From NCBI GenBank assembly GCA_023379465.1, contig JAMCTM010000049.1, positions 1-44,408 of the forward strand: 44,408 nt of DNA, written 5' to 3'. The DNA is from Patescibacteria group bacterium. Lineage in GTDB: Bacteria > Patescibacteria > Microgenomatia > Levybacterales > UBA12049. Within the stretch, counting starts at the first letter, position 1; each line of letters starts with the position of its first letter. Under the pieces are notes generated by a model that worked only from the letters and a program-made list of their open reading frames with translations, did no database searches and was not told where the DNA came from. Of the stretch, positions 8,746-16,820 are shown one piece after another. Both the position numbers and the translations under genes were made by a program.

Positions 8746-9824
8746 AGATAGTTATTTTTGCAGGAGGGGTGGGAACCAGGCTTTGGCCATTGTCCAGAAA
8801 AAATACTCCGAAGCAATTTGAGAAAATAATAGGGGACAAGTCAACGCTGCAGCTTGCGGTAGACAGACTTCAGCCGGATTTTAAGCCCGAAGACATCTAT
8901 ATATCTACGGGAAAAAAGTACGAAGAGCTCGTAAGAGCGCATTTGCCTCAAATCCCCCACGATAATTTTATTCTGGAGCCCGAAATGCGCGATGTCGGAC
9001 CCGCGGTTGGCGTGGCAATGGCAATTATCGGCAAGAAAAACCCCGGTGAACCGGTTGCCATAATCTGGAGCGACCATTTTGTCAAAAAAGAGAGGCGTTT
9101 TAGGGAAGTATTAACTTTTGCGGAAAGCATTGTCAATAAAAACAAAAATTCTATAGTATTCATAGGACAGAGGGCAAGGTTTGCAAACCAGAACTTGGGT
9201 TGGATAGAATTTGGCGAGGAGCAGTCGCAGGTAAGGGGCACAAAAATATTCAAGTTCAAGAAATTAATATACAGACCAAGCCTTGAAATGGCGGAGAAGT
9301 TTCTTAATAGCGGAAAATACGCGTGGAACCCGGGCTATTTTGTTTCGACGCCCGAATTTATCCTTTCGCAGTATAAAGAACACGCCCCAAAAATCTGGGA
9401 GGGTATAATTAAGATTAGGGAAGCGGTAGGAAAAAAGGATTTTGAGGAAATTTTCCAGAAAACTTATCCTAACTTGGAGAAAATAAGTTTTGATAATGCG
9501 GTCTTGGAGAAAGTCGATCCAAATAAGGTTTTTGTGATTGCGGCGGACCTTGGCTGGAGCGACGTCGGCGCATGGGAGGCTTTAAAAGAAGCCTTGGAGG
9601 AAAAAACGGAAGAAAATGTAACCAGGGGAAAAGTCTTAATTGAAGATTCTTCGGATAATCTGGTTTTTAACTTTACGGACCAGCTAACGGTCGGTATAGA
9701 TTTGGAAAAGATGATTGTAATCAATACGGATGACGTTTTGCTGGTCTGCTCCAAAACCTCTGTCCCAAAAATAAAAAAGCTCGTGGAAAGCCTAAGCGGA
9801 ACCGAGCACGAGAGTTTAACTTAA
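8742..9824 (+). CDS. manC: Mannose-1-phosphate guanylyltransferase
   Basis: 360 aa. Makes GDP-mannose from GTP and mannose-1-phosphate. The N-terminal signature FAGGVGTRLWPLSR with PKQF (residues 6-26) is the pyrophosphorylase nucleotide loop; WSDHFV is the metal/sugar region, NPGYFV and DLGWSDVGAWEAL are the conserved C-terminal motifs. At 360 aa it is the short form without the cupin-type phosphomannose isomerase domain of bifunctional enzymes. It overlaps the upstream GT4 gene by an ATGA and is 3 nt from the sugar transferase, so it supplies the activated sugar for this locus. Confidence 0.92.
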   Translation: MKIVIFAGGVGTRLWPLSRKNTPKQFEKIIGDKSTLQLAVDRLQPDFKPEDIYISTGKKYEELVRAHLPQIPHDNFILEPEMRDVGPAVGVAMAIIGKKNPGEPVAIIWSDHFVKKERRFREVLTFAESIVNKNKNSIVFIGQRARFANQNLGWIEFGEEQSQVRGTKIFKFKKLIYRPSLEMAEKFLNSGKYAWNPGYFVSTPEFILSQYKEHAPKIWEGIIKIREAVGKKDFEEIFQKTYPNLEKISFDNAVLEKVDPNKVFVIAADLGWSDVGAWEALKEALEEKTEENVTRGKVLIEDSSDNLVFNFTDQLTVGIDLEKMIVINTDDVLLVCSKTSVPKIKKLVESLSGTEHESLT

Positions 9825-9827
9825 TTT

Positions 9828-10493
9828 ATGCCTTATAAGGAAGTAAAAAAAAGCGGTTTTTACGAACGGACTAAAAGAATCATGGATATCTTTTTTTCCC
9901 TGCTTCTTATTATACTTTTTTCTCCGGTAATGCTTGTTATCGCAATTTCAATTAAGCTGGACACGGATGGCCCTGTTTTGGCGGACACGCCCGAAAGGGT
10001 AGGAAAAGGCGGAAGGGGCTTTAAAATGTACAAGTTCAGGAGCATGATACAAAACGCCCATGAGCTTTTAAGAAATAATCCCAAATACTCCAAACTTTAC
10101 AGCGAATATAAAAAAGGAAGCTATAAATTAAAAGATGACCCGAGAATTACAAAAGTCGGGCGTTTTATTAGAAAACACTCTTTGGACGAGGTGCCCCAGC
10201 TTTTTAATATCCTAAAAGGCGACATGAGCTTGGTGGGCCCCAGGGCTTATTATCCGGATGAATTAAGGGAACAGCAGGCGAAGTATCCCCAAACCCGCGA
10301 ATCGGTAAAAATTGTACTTTCCATAAAACCCGGTCTCACCGGTTACTGGCAGGTTTCGGGAAGGTCGGAAATAAACTTCGACAAGAGGATTAAAATGGAC
10401 GAGACGTATGTAAAAAAAAGGTCTATAATTTATGACTTGTGGATAATTTTAAAAACTCCCTGGGCTATGATTTCTGGGAAAGGAGCACTGTAG
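9828..10493 (+). CDS. Polyprenyl-phosphate sugar-1-phosphate transferase
   Basis: 221 aa, WbaP/PglC-type monotopic transferase that starts glycan synthesis by moving a sugar-1-phosphate from a nucleotide sugar to undecaprenyl phosphate. One hydrophobic segment (about residues 20-43) is followed by KMYKFRSM, DDPRITKVGRFIRKHSLDEVPQ with the catalytic Asp-Glu, and GDMSLVGPR. The usual GPVFFRQERVG region is changed to GPVLADTPERVGKGG, a mild divergence. It lies 3 nt after manC. It is the catalytic domain only, without the N-terminal helices of long WbaP forms. Confidence 0.9.
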   Translation: MPYKEVKKSGFYERTKRIMDIFFSLLLIILFSPVMLVIAISIKLDTDGPVLADTPERVGKGGRGFKMYKFRSMIQNAHELLRNNPKYSKLYSEYKKGSYKLKDDPRITKVGRFIRKHSLDEVPQLFNILKGDMSLVGPRAYYPDELREQQAKYPQTRESVKIVLSIKPGLTGYWQVSGRSEINFDKRIKMDETYVKKRSIIYDLWIILKTPWAMISGKGAL

Positions 10494-10509
10494 GAAGACA
10501 TCAAACTGA

Positions 10510-10539
10510 TTGACATTATATCTAAATTCAGGATATGAT
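10510..10539 (+). promoter_or_regulatory. Promoter of DUF4012 gene (leaderless)
   Basis: A perfect TTGACA (10510-10515), an 18-nt spacer and TATGAT (10534-10539). The ATG at 10547 is 7 nt after the -10 box, so transcription should start at or beside the start codon. Confidence 0.8.
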
Positions 10540-10546
10540 ATAGCCT

Positions 10547-12547
10547 ATGGATGGATTAGAAAAAATAGATTTCAACCTTGATAAACAGCCTACTGTTAAA
10601 AATAGTCCTTCCATACCTAAAGTCAATGATAACGTAAACTCAAAAGCACCTCTTATGAGCAAAAGAAGAAAAAATTTCAGTTTAATAGGACTTGTAAAAA
10701 GCAAGAAGTTTCTGGCATTCCTGTTTGTAGTTTTGGTACTTGTTCTTTTTTCCGTTTTCGGAGTTTATTTTCCAGCGGTAAAAACTTATAAGCAGGCCAA
10801 AGTAGCATACGCCGATGCACAGGCTGCGGAATGGGCAATAAAAACTCAAAATGTTTCACTTGCTTCGGATCAGCTTGCCAAGACAAAAACAGACTTGGAC
10901 ACTACTCAAAAGGATTTTTATAAGATGTGGTATCTACGATATATTCCAATCGCTAACTGGTACTATAACGACGGCGACCATATGCTTCAGGCGGGCCAGC
11001 ACGGGCTCAACGCCGCAATTATCCTCGTTGATGCGGTCAAACCATACGCGGACGTTTTGGGGCTAAAAGGACAGGGGAGTTTCGTCGGCGGGAGCGCCCA
11101 GCAAAGGATAGAAACGGCAGTAAAAACCATAGGCAAGGTCACGCCAAAAATCGACCAGATCTCAAATGAGCTGGCAATCGTAAAAGCTCAAATTGACCAG
11201 GTCGACCCGAACCACTATCCCGAGTTCATAGTTGGTAAAAAGGTGAAAACTACCCTTGATAACGTTAAAAGCCTTACCGATGAGAGCGTAAACCTTATTA
11301 CAAGCGCAAAGCCTTTGATCAAGACCCTACCTTCGATATTAGGAGAGCCCACCGAGAAAAAATACCTTATTCTCTTCCAAAATGATAAAGAGCTAAGGCC
11401 AACCGGCGGGTTTATAACTGCTTATGCCGTTTTTAGCGTTAATAGTGGCGTTGTACACGTCGATACGTCGGGTAATATATACGACCTTGATGCAACGGTT
11501 CCGAATAAGCCCGTTGCGCCAAGCCCGATCCTAAAATATCTACCGAACGTTTCGGTGTTAAACCTTAGGGACAACAATCTTTCTCCGGATTTTAAGGTTT
11601 CGATGGACAGTTTTTACAAGATGTATAAAACCGCCGGAGGCTATATACCCGTAGACGGAATTATAGCCGTGGATACGCACGCTTTGGTTGCCGCAATGGA
11701 TATATTGGGCGATATGAATGTTGACGGTACTACTTTTACGACTAAAATAGATCCGAGGTGCGATTGTCCGCAAGTTATATACCAGCTCGAGGTGATTGCA
11801 GACCAGCCGGTCGAGGGAGTTAAGACAAACAGAAAAGGTATAATAGGTGACTTAATGTATGCGATTATGACAAAAGCGTTCTCATCTTCGCCGAAAGTTT
11901 ACTGGGGACCGCTTTTCCAGGCAATGTTAACGCAAATGAATCAGAAACATATCCTCTTTTACATGAATGACCCGCAGGCCCAGGCGGGCTTTGAAGGGTT
12001 GGATGCCGCGGGAAGGATAATGCCTTTTACTGGTGACTACTTCCACTTAAACGAGGCAAACTTCGGCGGCGACAAGGCTAACCTGTTTGTCGACGAATCT
12101 ATAACTCAGGATTATCAGCTGCAAAGCGACGGGTCGATTGTAAAAACGGTTACGGTAAATTATAAAAACCCGTATCAGCCTTCGGACTGTAACCTTGCAA
12201 GCGGAAACTTATGCCTTAATGCGGATTTCAGGGACTGGTTTAGGATCTATGTGCCCAAAGGAAGCCAACTCGTGTCTTATCAGGGTTCGGAAGTTAAAAT
12301 GACAACATATGATGATTTAGGAAAAACCGTTTTTGACGGATTTTTGACCGTCAGACCGTTGGGTACAACAAAGCTTACCGTTACTTATAAATTACCCTTT
12401 AAGCTTGCAAGTAATTCCTTGTTGCCGCTTCTTATTCAAAAACAGCCCGGAATAGATAATTTCCCATATACGATATCGGTGAGCGGTACGCCAATACAGC
12501 AATTTGATCTTTCTTCCGACAAGACGCTTAACCTTAAGCTGAGATAA
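10547..12547 (+). CDS. DUF4012 domain membrane-anchored protein
   Basis: 666 aa. A basic, disordered N-terminus (about 1-55) precedes one membrane helix (KFLAFLFVVLVLVLFSVFG), an Ala/Gln/Lys-rich helical stretch, and a large extracytoplasmic domain. The DUF4012 region begins near KKYLILFQNDKELRPTGGFI and includes GNIYDLDATVP, NLRDNNLSPDF and DGIIAVDTHAL. DUF4012 is common in CPR and Gram-positive bacteria; its function is unknown to me, though the GG-FI and D/R motifs recall LytR-CpsA-Psr-like surface proteins only loosely. It follows the sugar-transfer genes but has its own strong promoter. A role in attaching or handling surface glycan is a guess from context. Confidence 0.85.
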   Translation: MDGLEKIDFNLDKQPTVKNSPSIPKVNDNVNSKAPLMSKRRKNFSLIGLVKSKKFLAFLFVVLVLVLFSVFGVYFPAVKTYKQAKVAYADAQAAEWAIKTQNVSLASDQLAKTKTDLDTTQKDFYKMWYLRYIPIANWYYNDGDHMLQAGQHGLNAAIILVDAVKPYADVLGLKGQGSFVGGSAQQRIETAVKTIGKVTPKIDQISNELAIVKAQIDQVDPNHYPEFIVGKKVKTTLDNVKSLTDESVNLITSAKPLIKTLPSILGEPTEKKYLILFQNDKELRPTGGFITAYAVFSVNSGVVHVDTSGNIYDLDATVPNKPVAPSPILKYLPNVSVLNLRDNNLSPDFKVSMDSFYKMYKTAGGYIPVDGIIAVDTHALVAAMDILGDMNVDGTTFTTKIDPRCDCPQVIYQLEVIADQPVEGVKTNRKGIIGDLMYAIMTKAFSSSPKVYWGPLFQAMLTQMNQKHILFYMNDPQAQAGFEGLDAAGRIMPFTGDYFHLNEANFGGDKANLFVDESITQDYQLQSDGSIVKTVTVNYKNPYQPSDCNLASGNLCLNADFRDWFRIYVPKGSQLVSYQGSEVKMTTYDDLGKTVFDGFLTVRPLGTTKLTVTYKLPFKLASNSLLPLLIQKQPGIDNFPYTISVSGTPIQQFDLSSDKTLNLKLR

Positions 12548-12550
12548 AAT

Positions 12551-13099
12551 ATGAGGTCGTTTAAAACAGAGGGGATAGTCATCAAAAGGAAAAACTTCCG
12601 CGAGGCCGACAGAATTCTGACCATATACTCAAAAGAGAAAGGCAAGATTACGGTTAAGGCAAAAGGGGTCCGCAAAATTACCAGCAGGCGTTCTCCCCAT
12701 ATCGAGCTTTTAAATAGGGCCAAATTCGGTCTTTACCAGGCTGCAGGTGCAAATATGCCCGTATTAACGGAGGTTGAGTCTCTGGAGAATTTCAAGATCT
12801 TAAAAAATGACCTGAAAAGAATTGGGATAGCTTACCATTTCTGCGAACTTGTGGACGGACTTTGTGCAGAAAACCAGGAAAACAGGGAAATCTACGACCT
12901 TTTGGACAAAGCATTAAAAACAATCTCTGTCAATAAAAATTTGGATCTTGTTGCATACAGATTCGAGCTTAAGCTTTTAAAGCTTCTGGGTTTTTATCAT
13001 GATAATGAATATCTTCCGATGGACCAAACACAGGGTTTTATTGAAAGCATCCTCGAAAGAAAGCTTAAGGCAAAACAGATCATGCCACGGCTTTCTTAG
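12551..13099 (+). CDS. recO: DNA repair protein RecO, short form
   Basis: 182 aa. RecO loads RecA on gaps with RecR and anneals single strands. The N-terminal OB fold is clear: RSFKTEGIVIKRKNFREADRILTIYSKEKGKITVKAKGVRK, followed by the helical domain (LVDGLCAENQENREIYDLL, ELKLLKLLGF). Typical RecO has about 240 aa; the C-terminal portion with the four-Cys zinc site is absent here, and the frame ends cleanly before a small hairpin. It starts 3 nt after the DUF4012 stop. Shortening is likely natural rather than a frameshift, but that is an inference. Confidence 0.85.
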   Translation: MRSFKTEGIVIKRKNFREADRILTIYSKEKGKITVKAKGVRKITSRRSPHIELLNRAKFGLYQAAGANMPVLTEVESLENFKILKNDLKRIGIAYHFCELVDGLCAENQENREIYDLLDKALKTISVNKNLDLVAYRFELKLLKLLGFYHDNEYLPMDQTQGFIESILERKLKAKQIMPRLS

Positions 13100-13105
13100 C
13101 CTTTT
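13089..13105 (+). terminator. Possible weak terminator after recO
   Basis: GGCT / AGCC arms with a 5-nt loop followed by TTTT span the recO stop codon. Only 4 stem pairs, so this is a weak candidate, but it lies just before an independent glyS promoter. Confidence 0.25.
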
Positions 13106-13121
13106 AACTTAGGGCCTTTTT

Positions 13122-13130
13122 TGCTATCAT
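13122..13130 (+). promoter_or_regulatory. Extended -10 promoter of glyS
   Basis: TGCTATCAT is an extended -10 element ending 6 nt before the ATG at 13137, again predicting a leaderless or nearly leaderless mRNA. The -35 region is poor. Confidence 0.6.
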
Positions 13131-13136
13131 AGCTTT

Positions 13137-14423
13137 ATGGAAAACCAACTCATGGAAAAGATAGTCGCGCTTTGCAAAAGGCGCGGTTTTATTTATCCGG
13201 GGTCTGAAATCTATGGCGGTCTGACTGGTACATGGGATTATGGACCTTTGGGAGTTCTTCTTAAGAAGAACATAAAAGATTTATGGTGGAAAGAAATGGT
13301 CCAGCTAAGAAGTGACGTTGTAGGAGTAGATGCGGCAATAATGATGAACCCGACGGTGTGGGAAAAATCGGGGCACCTGGAGGCTTTTACCGATCCTCTA
13401 GTCGAGTGCAAGATATGCCATCAGCGTTTCAGGGCCGATAAAAAAGAGGAGGTTAAGGCCCACGAGAAAACCCATAAAGAAAAACCGCAGTGGACTTCGC
13501 CCCAGAAGTTTAACCTTTTGGTCAAAGCATACCTTGGGATTATAGAAGGACAGCAGGACGAGATATTCTTAAGAGGAGAAATTACACAGGGTGCTTTTGT
13601 AAATTTCGAAAACGTCGTGTCTTCAACGAGGGTCAAAATCCCGTTTGGAATTGCCCAGATAGGAAAGGCTTTCCGAAACGAGATAACTCCAGGAAATTTT
13701 ACGTTCAGAAGCCGGGAGTTCGAACAGATGGAGCTGGAATTTTTTATAAGGCCACAAGATGCGGAAGGCGATAAGTGGTTCGAATACTGGCGTCAGGAAA
13801 GAATGAAATGGTATCAGGCTTTAGGGATTAAAAAAGAAAATTTAAGGTTTAGAAAGCACGAAGACAAGGAACGCGCACATTACGCGAGATTTGCCGAAGA
13901 CATTGAATACAATTCGCCTTTCGGCTGGTCGGAATTCGAGGGAATACATCATAGAGGTGATTGGGATCTGTCGAGGCACAATTTGTCGTATGTAGATGAT
14001 GATGGAAAAAAGTTCACTCCGTGGGTTATTGAAACTTCCGGGGGAGTTGACCGGAGCCTTTTATTTTTCCTTATTGATGCGTATGCCGAGGAAGGGGACA
14101 GGAAAGTCCTTAAGCTAAATCCGAAACTTGCTCCGTATAAGGTCGCGGTTTTTCCGCTTTTGGCTAACAAAGAAGGCCTGGTCGCCGAGGCAAGAAAAAT
14201 CTACGAGGTGCTTAAGCCCTGGATGATGGTTGCCTGGGACGCCAGGGGAAACATAGGAAAGCGCTACTTTGCGCAGGATGAGGCCGGGACGCCTTTTTGC
14301 GTAACAGTTGATTTTCAAAGCCTGGAAGACGGTACGGTGACAGTAAGGGACCGCGACAGCGCAAAGCAGGAAAGAGTAAAAATAGTAACTCTCTTGGAAT
14401 ATTTCCAAGATAAATTGCAATAA
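13137..14423 (+). CDS. glyS: Glycyl-tRNA synthetase, alpha2 type
   Basis: 428 aa class II synthetase that charges tRNA-Gly, the eukaryote/archaeal-like homodimer form rather than the alpha2beta2 GlyQ/GlyS pair. Motifs: CKRRGFIYPGSEIYGGLTGTWDYGPLG at the N-terminus (two parts of the family signature), a CxxC segment CKICHQRF near residue 97, motif 2 FRNEITPGNFTFRSREFEQMELEFF, HHRGDWDL, ETSGGVDRS (motif 3) and a C-terminal anticodon-binding domain (YKVAVFPLL to the end). It is slightly short for the family. The start is set by the extended -10 box 6 nt upstream. Confidence 0.95.
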   Translation: MENQLMEKIVALCKRRGFIYPGSEIYGGLTGTWDYGPLGVLLKKNIKDLWWKEMVQLRSDVVGVDAAIMMNPTVWEKSGHLEAFTDPLVECKICHQRFRADKKEEVKAHEKTHKEKPQWTSPQKFNLLVKAYLGIIEGQQDEIFLRGEITQGAFVNFENVVSSTRVKIPFGIAQIGKAFRNEITPGNFTFRSREFEQMELEFFIRPQDAEGDKWFEYWRQERMKWYQALGIKKENLRFRKHEDKERAHYARFAEDIEYNSPFGWSEFEGIHHRGDWDLSRHNLSYVDDDGKKFTPWVIETSGGVDRSLLFFLIDAYAEEGDRKVLKLNPKLAPYKVAVFPLLANKEGLVAEARKIYEVLKPWMMVAWDARGNIGKRYFAQDEAGTPFCVTVDFQSLEDGTVTVRDRDSAKQERVKIVTLLEYFQDKLQ

Positions 14424-14453
14424 TCCTTAGATTAACCTATAACTTTGAGCATA

Positions 14454-14482
14454 TTGACATGCAAACCTGTTTTTTATATGCT
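14454..14482 (+). promoter_or_regulatory. Promoter of small anchored protein gene
   Basis: Perfect TTGACA (14454-14459), 17-nt spacer, TATGCT (14477-14482). A GGTGGAG ribosome-binding-like run (14484-14490) lies between the -10 and the ATG at 14494. Confidence 0.55.
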
Positions 14483-14493
14483 TGGTGGAGAAA

Positions 14494-14973
14494 ATGAAAG
14501 AACTTCTTAAAGAAAAGAAAGTTATAATCGCTGGAGCGGTTATTTTAGTATTGGTTATAGCCGTTGGTGCATTTATATTATTTAAGGGTCAAAAAGCTCC
14601 GCAGTCACAGGCGGATCAGGGTGTTCAGGCTTTACCTACTCAAGCACCTATTCCTACGATTACAGCAGATTCAATAGGGTTATCCCTAAAAGTAGGGACT
14701 CCGGGTAAAACGGTGATAGCCTCCATTGCGAATCCGCAAGGAATATCCAATATTGAATATGAATTTTCATATACTTCAAAGGGGGGGATTCCAAGAGGAA
14801 CATTCGGTCAAATTCCCCTAACTTCACCTTATCAAGCAGTAATTACTCTCGGAACTTGTTCGGACGTCTGTCATTATGATACGGATATTTCCAACATAAA
14901 AATTGTCCTTAAAATTACCAAGACCGACGGAAGCATCTTCCAGTCTGAAACAACCCTTGCATCAGCGCAGTAA
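14494..14973 (+). CDS. Hypothetical membrane-anchored extracytoplasmic protein
   Basis: 159 aa, not recognised. A short Lys-rich cytoplasmic N-terminus is followed by one strong membrane helix (VIIAGAVILVLVIAVGAFILF), a Gln/Ala/Pro-rich linker, and a ~95-residue beta-rich domain (ISNIEYEFSYTS, SPYQAVITLGTC, IKIVLKITKTDGS) that reads like an Ig/fibronectin-type fold with a possible Cys pair (GTCSDVCH). ATG 14494 is chosen over TTG 14482 and GTG 14485 because of the GGTGGAG run just upstream. It stands alone between glyS and the dcw cluster with its own promoter. Confidence 0.7.
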   Translation: MKELLKEKKVIIAGAVILVLVIAVGAFILFKGQKAPQSQADQGVQALPTQAPIPTITADSIGLSLKVGTPGKTVIASIANPQGISNIEYEFSYTSKGGIPRGTFGQIPLTSPYQAVITLGTCSDVCHYDTDISNIKIVLKITKTDGSIFQSETTLASAQ

Positions 14974-14980
14974 ATCCCCC

Positions 14981-15000
14981 AAATTTATTTAAATAAATTT
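14981..15000. repeat. Perfect 20-bp AT-only palindrome
   Basis: The arms aaatttattt and aaataaattt form a complete 20-bp palindrome with no loop, 7 nt after the stop of the preceding gene. It could be a weak bidirectional terminator, a protein site or chance in AT-rich DNA. Confidence 0.5.
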
Positions 15001-15014
15001 CAATTTTCCACATC

Positions 15015-15041
15015 TAGTGTTAGTTTTGTGGTAGAACACTA
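15015..15041. repeat. Inverted repeat upstream of mraZ promoter
   Basis: TAGTGTT (15015-15021) and AACACTA (15035-15041) are perfect 7-bp arms separated by 13 bp, about 20 bp upstream of the mraZ -35 box. Centre spacing of 20 bp fits a dimeric regulator site; no T-run follows, so a terminator is less likely. Confidence 0.4.
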
Positions 15042-15059
15042 AAATACTCCTATTACCCC

Positions 15060-15088
15060 TTGACATCATCCAGAAACAAGTGCAAAAT
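15060..15088 (+). promoter_or_regulatory. Promoter of mraZ / dcw cluster
   Basis: Perfect TTGACA (15060-15065), 17-nt spacer, CAAAAT (15083-15088; 4 of 6 consensus). The predicted start near 15095 leaves a leader of about 65 nt with a GAGG ribosome-binding site (15150-15153), unlike the leaderless promoters elsewhere. Confidence 0.6.
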
Positions 15089-15122
15089 GGAATAAAGTGG
15101 GACAAATTGGGAAATAGTGGGA
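15088..15122 (+). promoter_or_regulatory. MraZ operator: four direct repeats, 10-bp period
   Basis: TGGAA at 15088 and TGGGA at 15098, 15108 and 15118 recur at exactly 10-bp steps. MraZ proteins are known to bind TGGG repeats with 10-bp periodicity in front of their own operon. The array overlaps the end of the -10 box and the transcription start region, so binding should repress mraZ and the genes behind it. Confidence 0.85.
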
Positions 15123-15161
15123 CAAAATAAGGCAGGCCTCACCATATCTGAGGTTAAAGAT

Positions 15162-15605
15162 ATGCTAATAGGACAATATGAAGGAAAAATCGATTCTAAA
15201 GGAAGAACAGCTTTACCTAAGAAATTCAGGAAAATTCTTGGCGACAAATTAATTATTACTTTAGGATATGAGAACGCGCTCACAGTCGTTTCCGAGGAAA
15301 ATTGGAAAGCATTACTTGAAGGAACTGAAGGACGACCTTTTATTGAGTCGGAGACAAGGGAAACTCAAAGATTCCTACTCGGAGGAGCGAGTAACGTTTC
15401 GCTCGATGGCAAGGGAAGGTTTATATTACCGGGCTATCTTAGAGAATTTGGACGAATTAGAGAAAATGTCGTATTCATAGGGCTGTCGCGTTATGTTGAA
15501 ATTTGGGATAAGAAGCGCTGGGAAGAATATCAGAAGGGTTTAGAAAAAAATATCGACGCGATATCCAAAAGGTTGACAGAGAAAGAGGGTGGAGGGAATG
15601 AATAA
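15162..15605 (+). CDS. mraZ: Transcriptional regulator MraZ
   Basis: 147 aa. DNA-binding autorepressor of the dcw cluster with two SpoVT-AbrB-like repeats: IGQYEGKIDSKGRTALPKKFR near the N-terminus and NVSLDGKGRFILPGYLREF in the second half, each with the DxKGR core. The ATG at 15162 is chosen over a frame extension to 15117 because MraZ proteins begin just before this repeat, GAGG lies 8 nt upstream, and the operator repeats occupy 15088-15122. The gene overlaps rsmH by 8 nt. Confidence 0.94.
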   Translation: MLIGQYEGKIDSKGRTALPKKFRKILGDKLIITLGYENALTVVSEENWKALLEGTEGRPFIESETRETQRFLLGGASNVSLDGKGRFILPGYLREFGRIRENVVFIGLSRYVEIWDKKRWEEYQKGLEKNIDAISKRLTEKEGGGNE

Positions 15606-16494
15606 TTTCCATACGCCGGTACTTTTAAAAGAAATAACAGAGACTTTGGAGGTTTCTCCCGGAAGAAAGTATATAGATGCTACTTTCGGGGGAGGCGGAC
15701 ACACGGCCAGAATTTTGAAACTGGGAGGAACGGTCTTGGGAATAGACCTTGACGGGGAATCGCTCGAATATGGCCGTAAGAAATTTAGCAAAGAGATTTC
15801 AGACGGAAAATTGATCTTACAAAAAGGAAATTTTAAGGAAATAGACGAGATCGCACGTTTAAACAATTTTACCAAAGTTTCGGCAGTTATATTTGACTTG
15901 GGAGTTTCCTCCCATCAAATAGATACTCCTGAAAGGGGTTTTAGTTTTTTAAGACAGGGGCCGCTGGATATGCGGATGGATAAAGGTTCCCAAATTACAG
16001 CCGAGGTCCTTGTAAATCTTTTAACGAAAGGAGAATTAAATGACTTATTTAATAGACTTGGTCAAGAACATCGTTTTAGAGCCATTTCTGACGGTATTGT
16101 TAGGTCCCGTCGAATAAGGGCAATAAAAACGACCGGTGAGCTTTCGGACATTGTGCACAAGGCTTACGGATTAAAAGGCGAAGTTTCGGATTTTGTTAAG
16201 ACAAAAGTAAATAAAAAGGTATTCCAGGCTTTAAGAATAGCCGTAAACGGCGAGCTTGAAAACATAACCGAGGCATTGCCTAAAGCGATAGATCTTTTGG
16301 AGGAGAAAGGAAAGATTATAGTAATAACCTTCCATTCGCTGGAGGATGGAATAGTAAAGAAAAGTTTTAAAGATTTTGAGGAAAAAAATATGGGTAAAGT
16401 AATTACGGCTAAACCCATTTTACCGGTGAAAGAAGAATTAAATAAAAATTCTCGGGCGAGAAGCGCTAAGTTAAGAGTTTTTGAAAAGAGTTAA
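15598..16494 (+). CDS. rsmH: 16S rRNA (cytosine1402-N4)-methyltransferase
   Basis: 298 aa. Methylates N4 of C1402 in the ribosomal P site using SAM. MNNFHTPVLLKEI at the start, the SAM loop YIDATFGGGGHTARIL, VSAVIFDLGVSSHQID, ERGFSF and GPLDMRMD (catalytic region), and RIAVNGELEN and IITFHSLEDGIVK near the C-terminus are all conserved RsmH motifs. The ATG at 15598 lies inside the end of mraZ directly after a GGAGGG run. Its place behind mraZ is the classic dcw order. Confidence 0.96.
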   Translation: MNNFHTPVLLKEITETLEVSPGRKYIDATFGGGGHTARILKLGGTVLGIDLDGESLEYGRKKFSKEISDGKLILQKGNFKEIDEIARLNNFTKVSAVIFDLGVSSHQIDTPERGFSFLRQGPLDMRMDKGSQITAEVLVNLLTKGELNDLFNRLGQEHRFRAISDGIVRSRRIRAIKTTGELSDIVHKAYGLKGEVSDFVKTKVNKKVFQALRIAVNGELENITEALPKAIDLLEEKGKIIVITFHSLEDGIVKKSFKDFEEKNMGKVITAKPILPVKEELNKNSRARSAKLRVFEKS

Positions 16495-16535
16495 ATATGA
16501 GCAATTTATTGCGAAATATTAAGAGAAATTGAACT

Positions 16536-16820
16536 ATGAAAAAACCTGCCCTTTTAATATTATTTTTATTAACCGTTATATTGCTGCTTTCGGTTGTAAG
16601 GATATACATTTCAAACCAGATCGCAACCTCCGGAGTTGTCCTGGGCGATCTGGAGCAAAAAACAGAGCAGCTAAAAATTGACAACAGTGAACTCGCACAA
16701 AAAGTTTATGCTTATTCCTCTTTGACAAATGTTGCGGCAAAAGCATATGATTTAGGCTATACCGACCAAACCTCGGACTATGTATTAAGTAATCAGATGC
16801 CGGTTGCAATAAGACAATGA
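16536..16820 (+). CDS. ftsL: FtsL-like divisome protein
   Basis: 94 aa bitopic protein: a short basic start, one membrane helix (about residues 5-25), then a heptad-like helix (LGDLEQKTEQLKIDNSELAQKVYAYSSL) and a short tail. This is the architecture of FtsL/DivIC septal coiled-coil proteins, and the position between rsmH and ftsI is the canonical ftsL place. Sequence identity of FtsL is always low, so the call rests on size, topology and synteny. It overlaps the next gene by an ATGA. Confidence 0.7.
   Translation: MKKPALLILFLLTVILLLSVVRIYISNQIATSGVVLGDLEQKTEQLKIDNSELAQKVYAYSSLTNVAAKAYDLGYTDQTSDYVLSNQMPVAIRQ

Noticed and set aside
16497..16532. 11-codon ORF between rsmH and the ftsL-like gene
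   Set aside because: Too short, no promoter spacing like the ileS uORF, and its stop does not overlap the next start.
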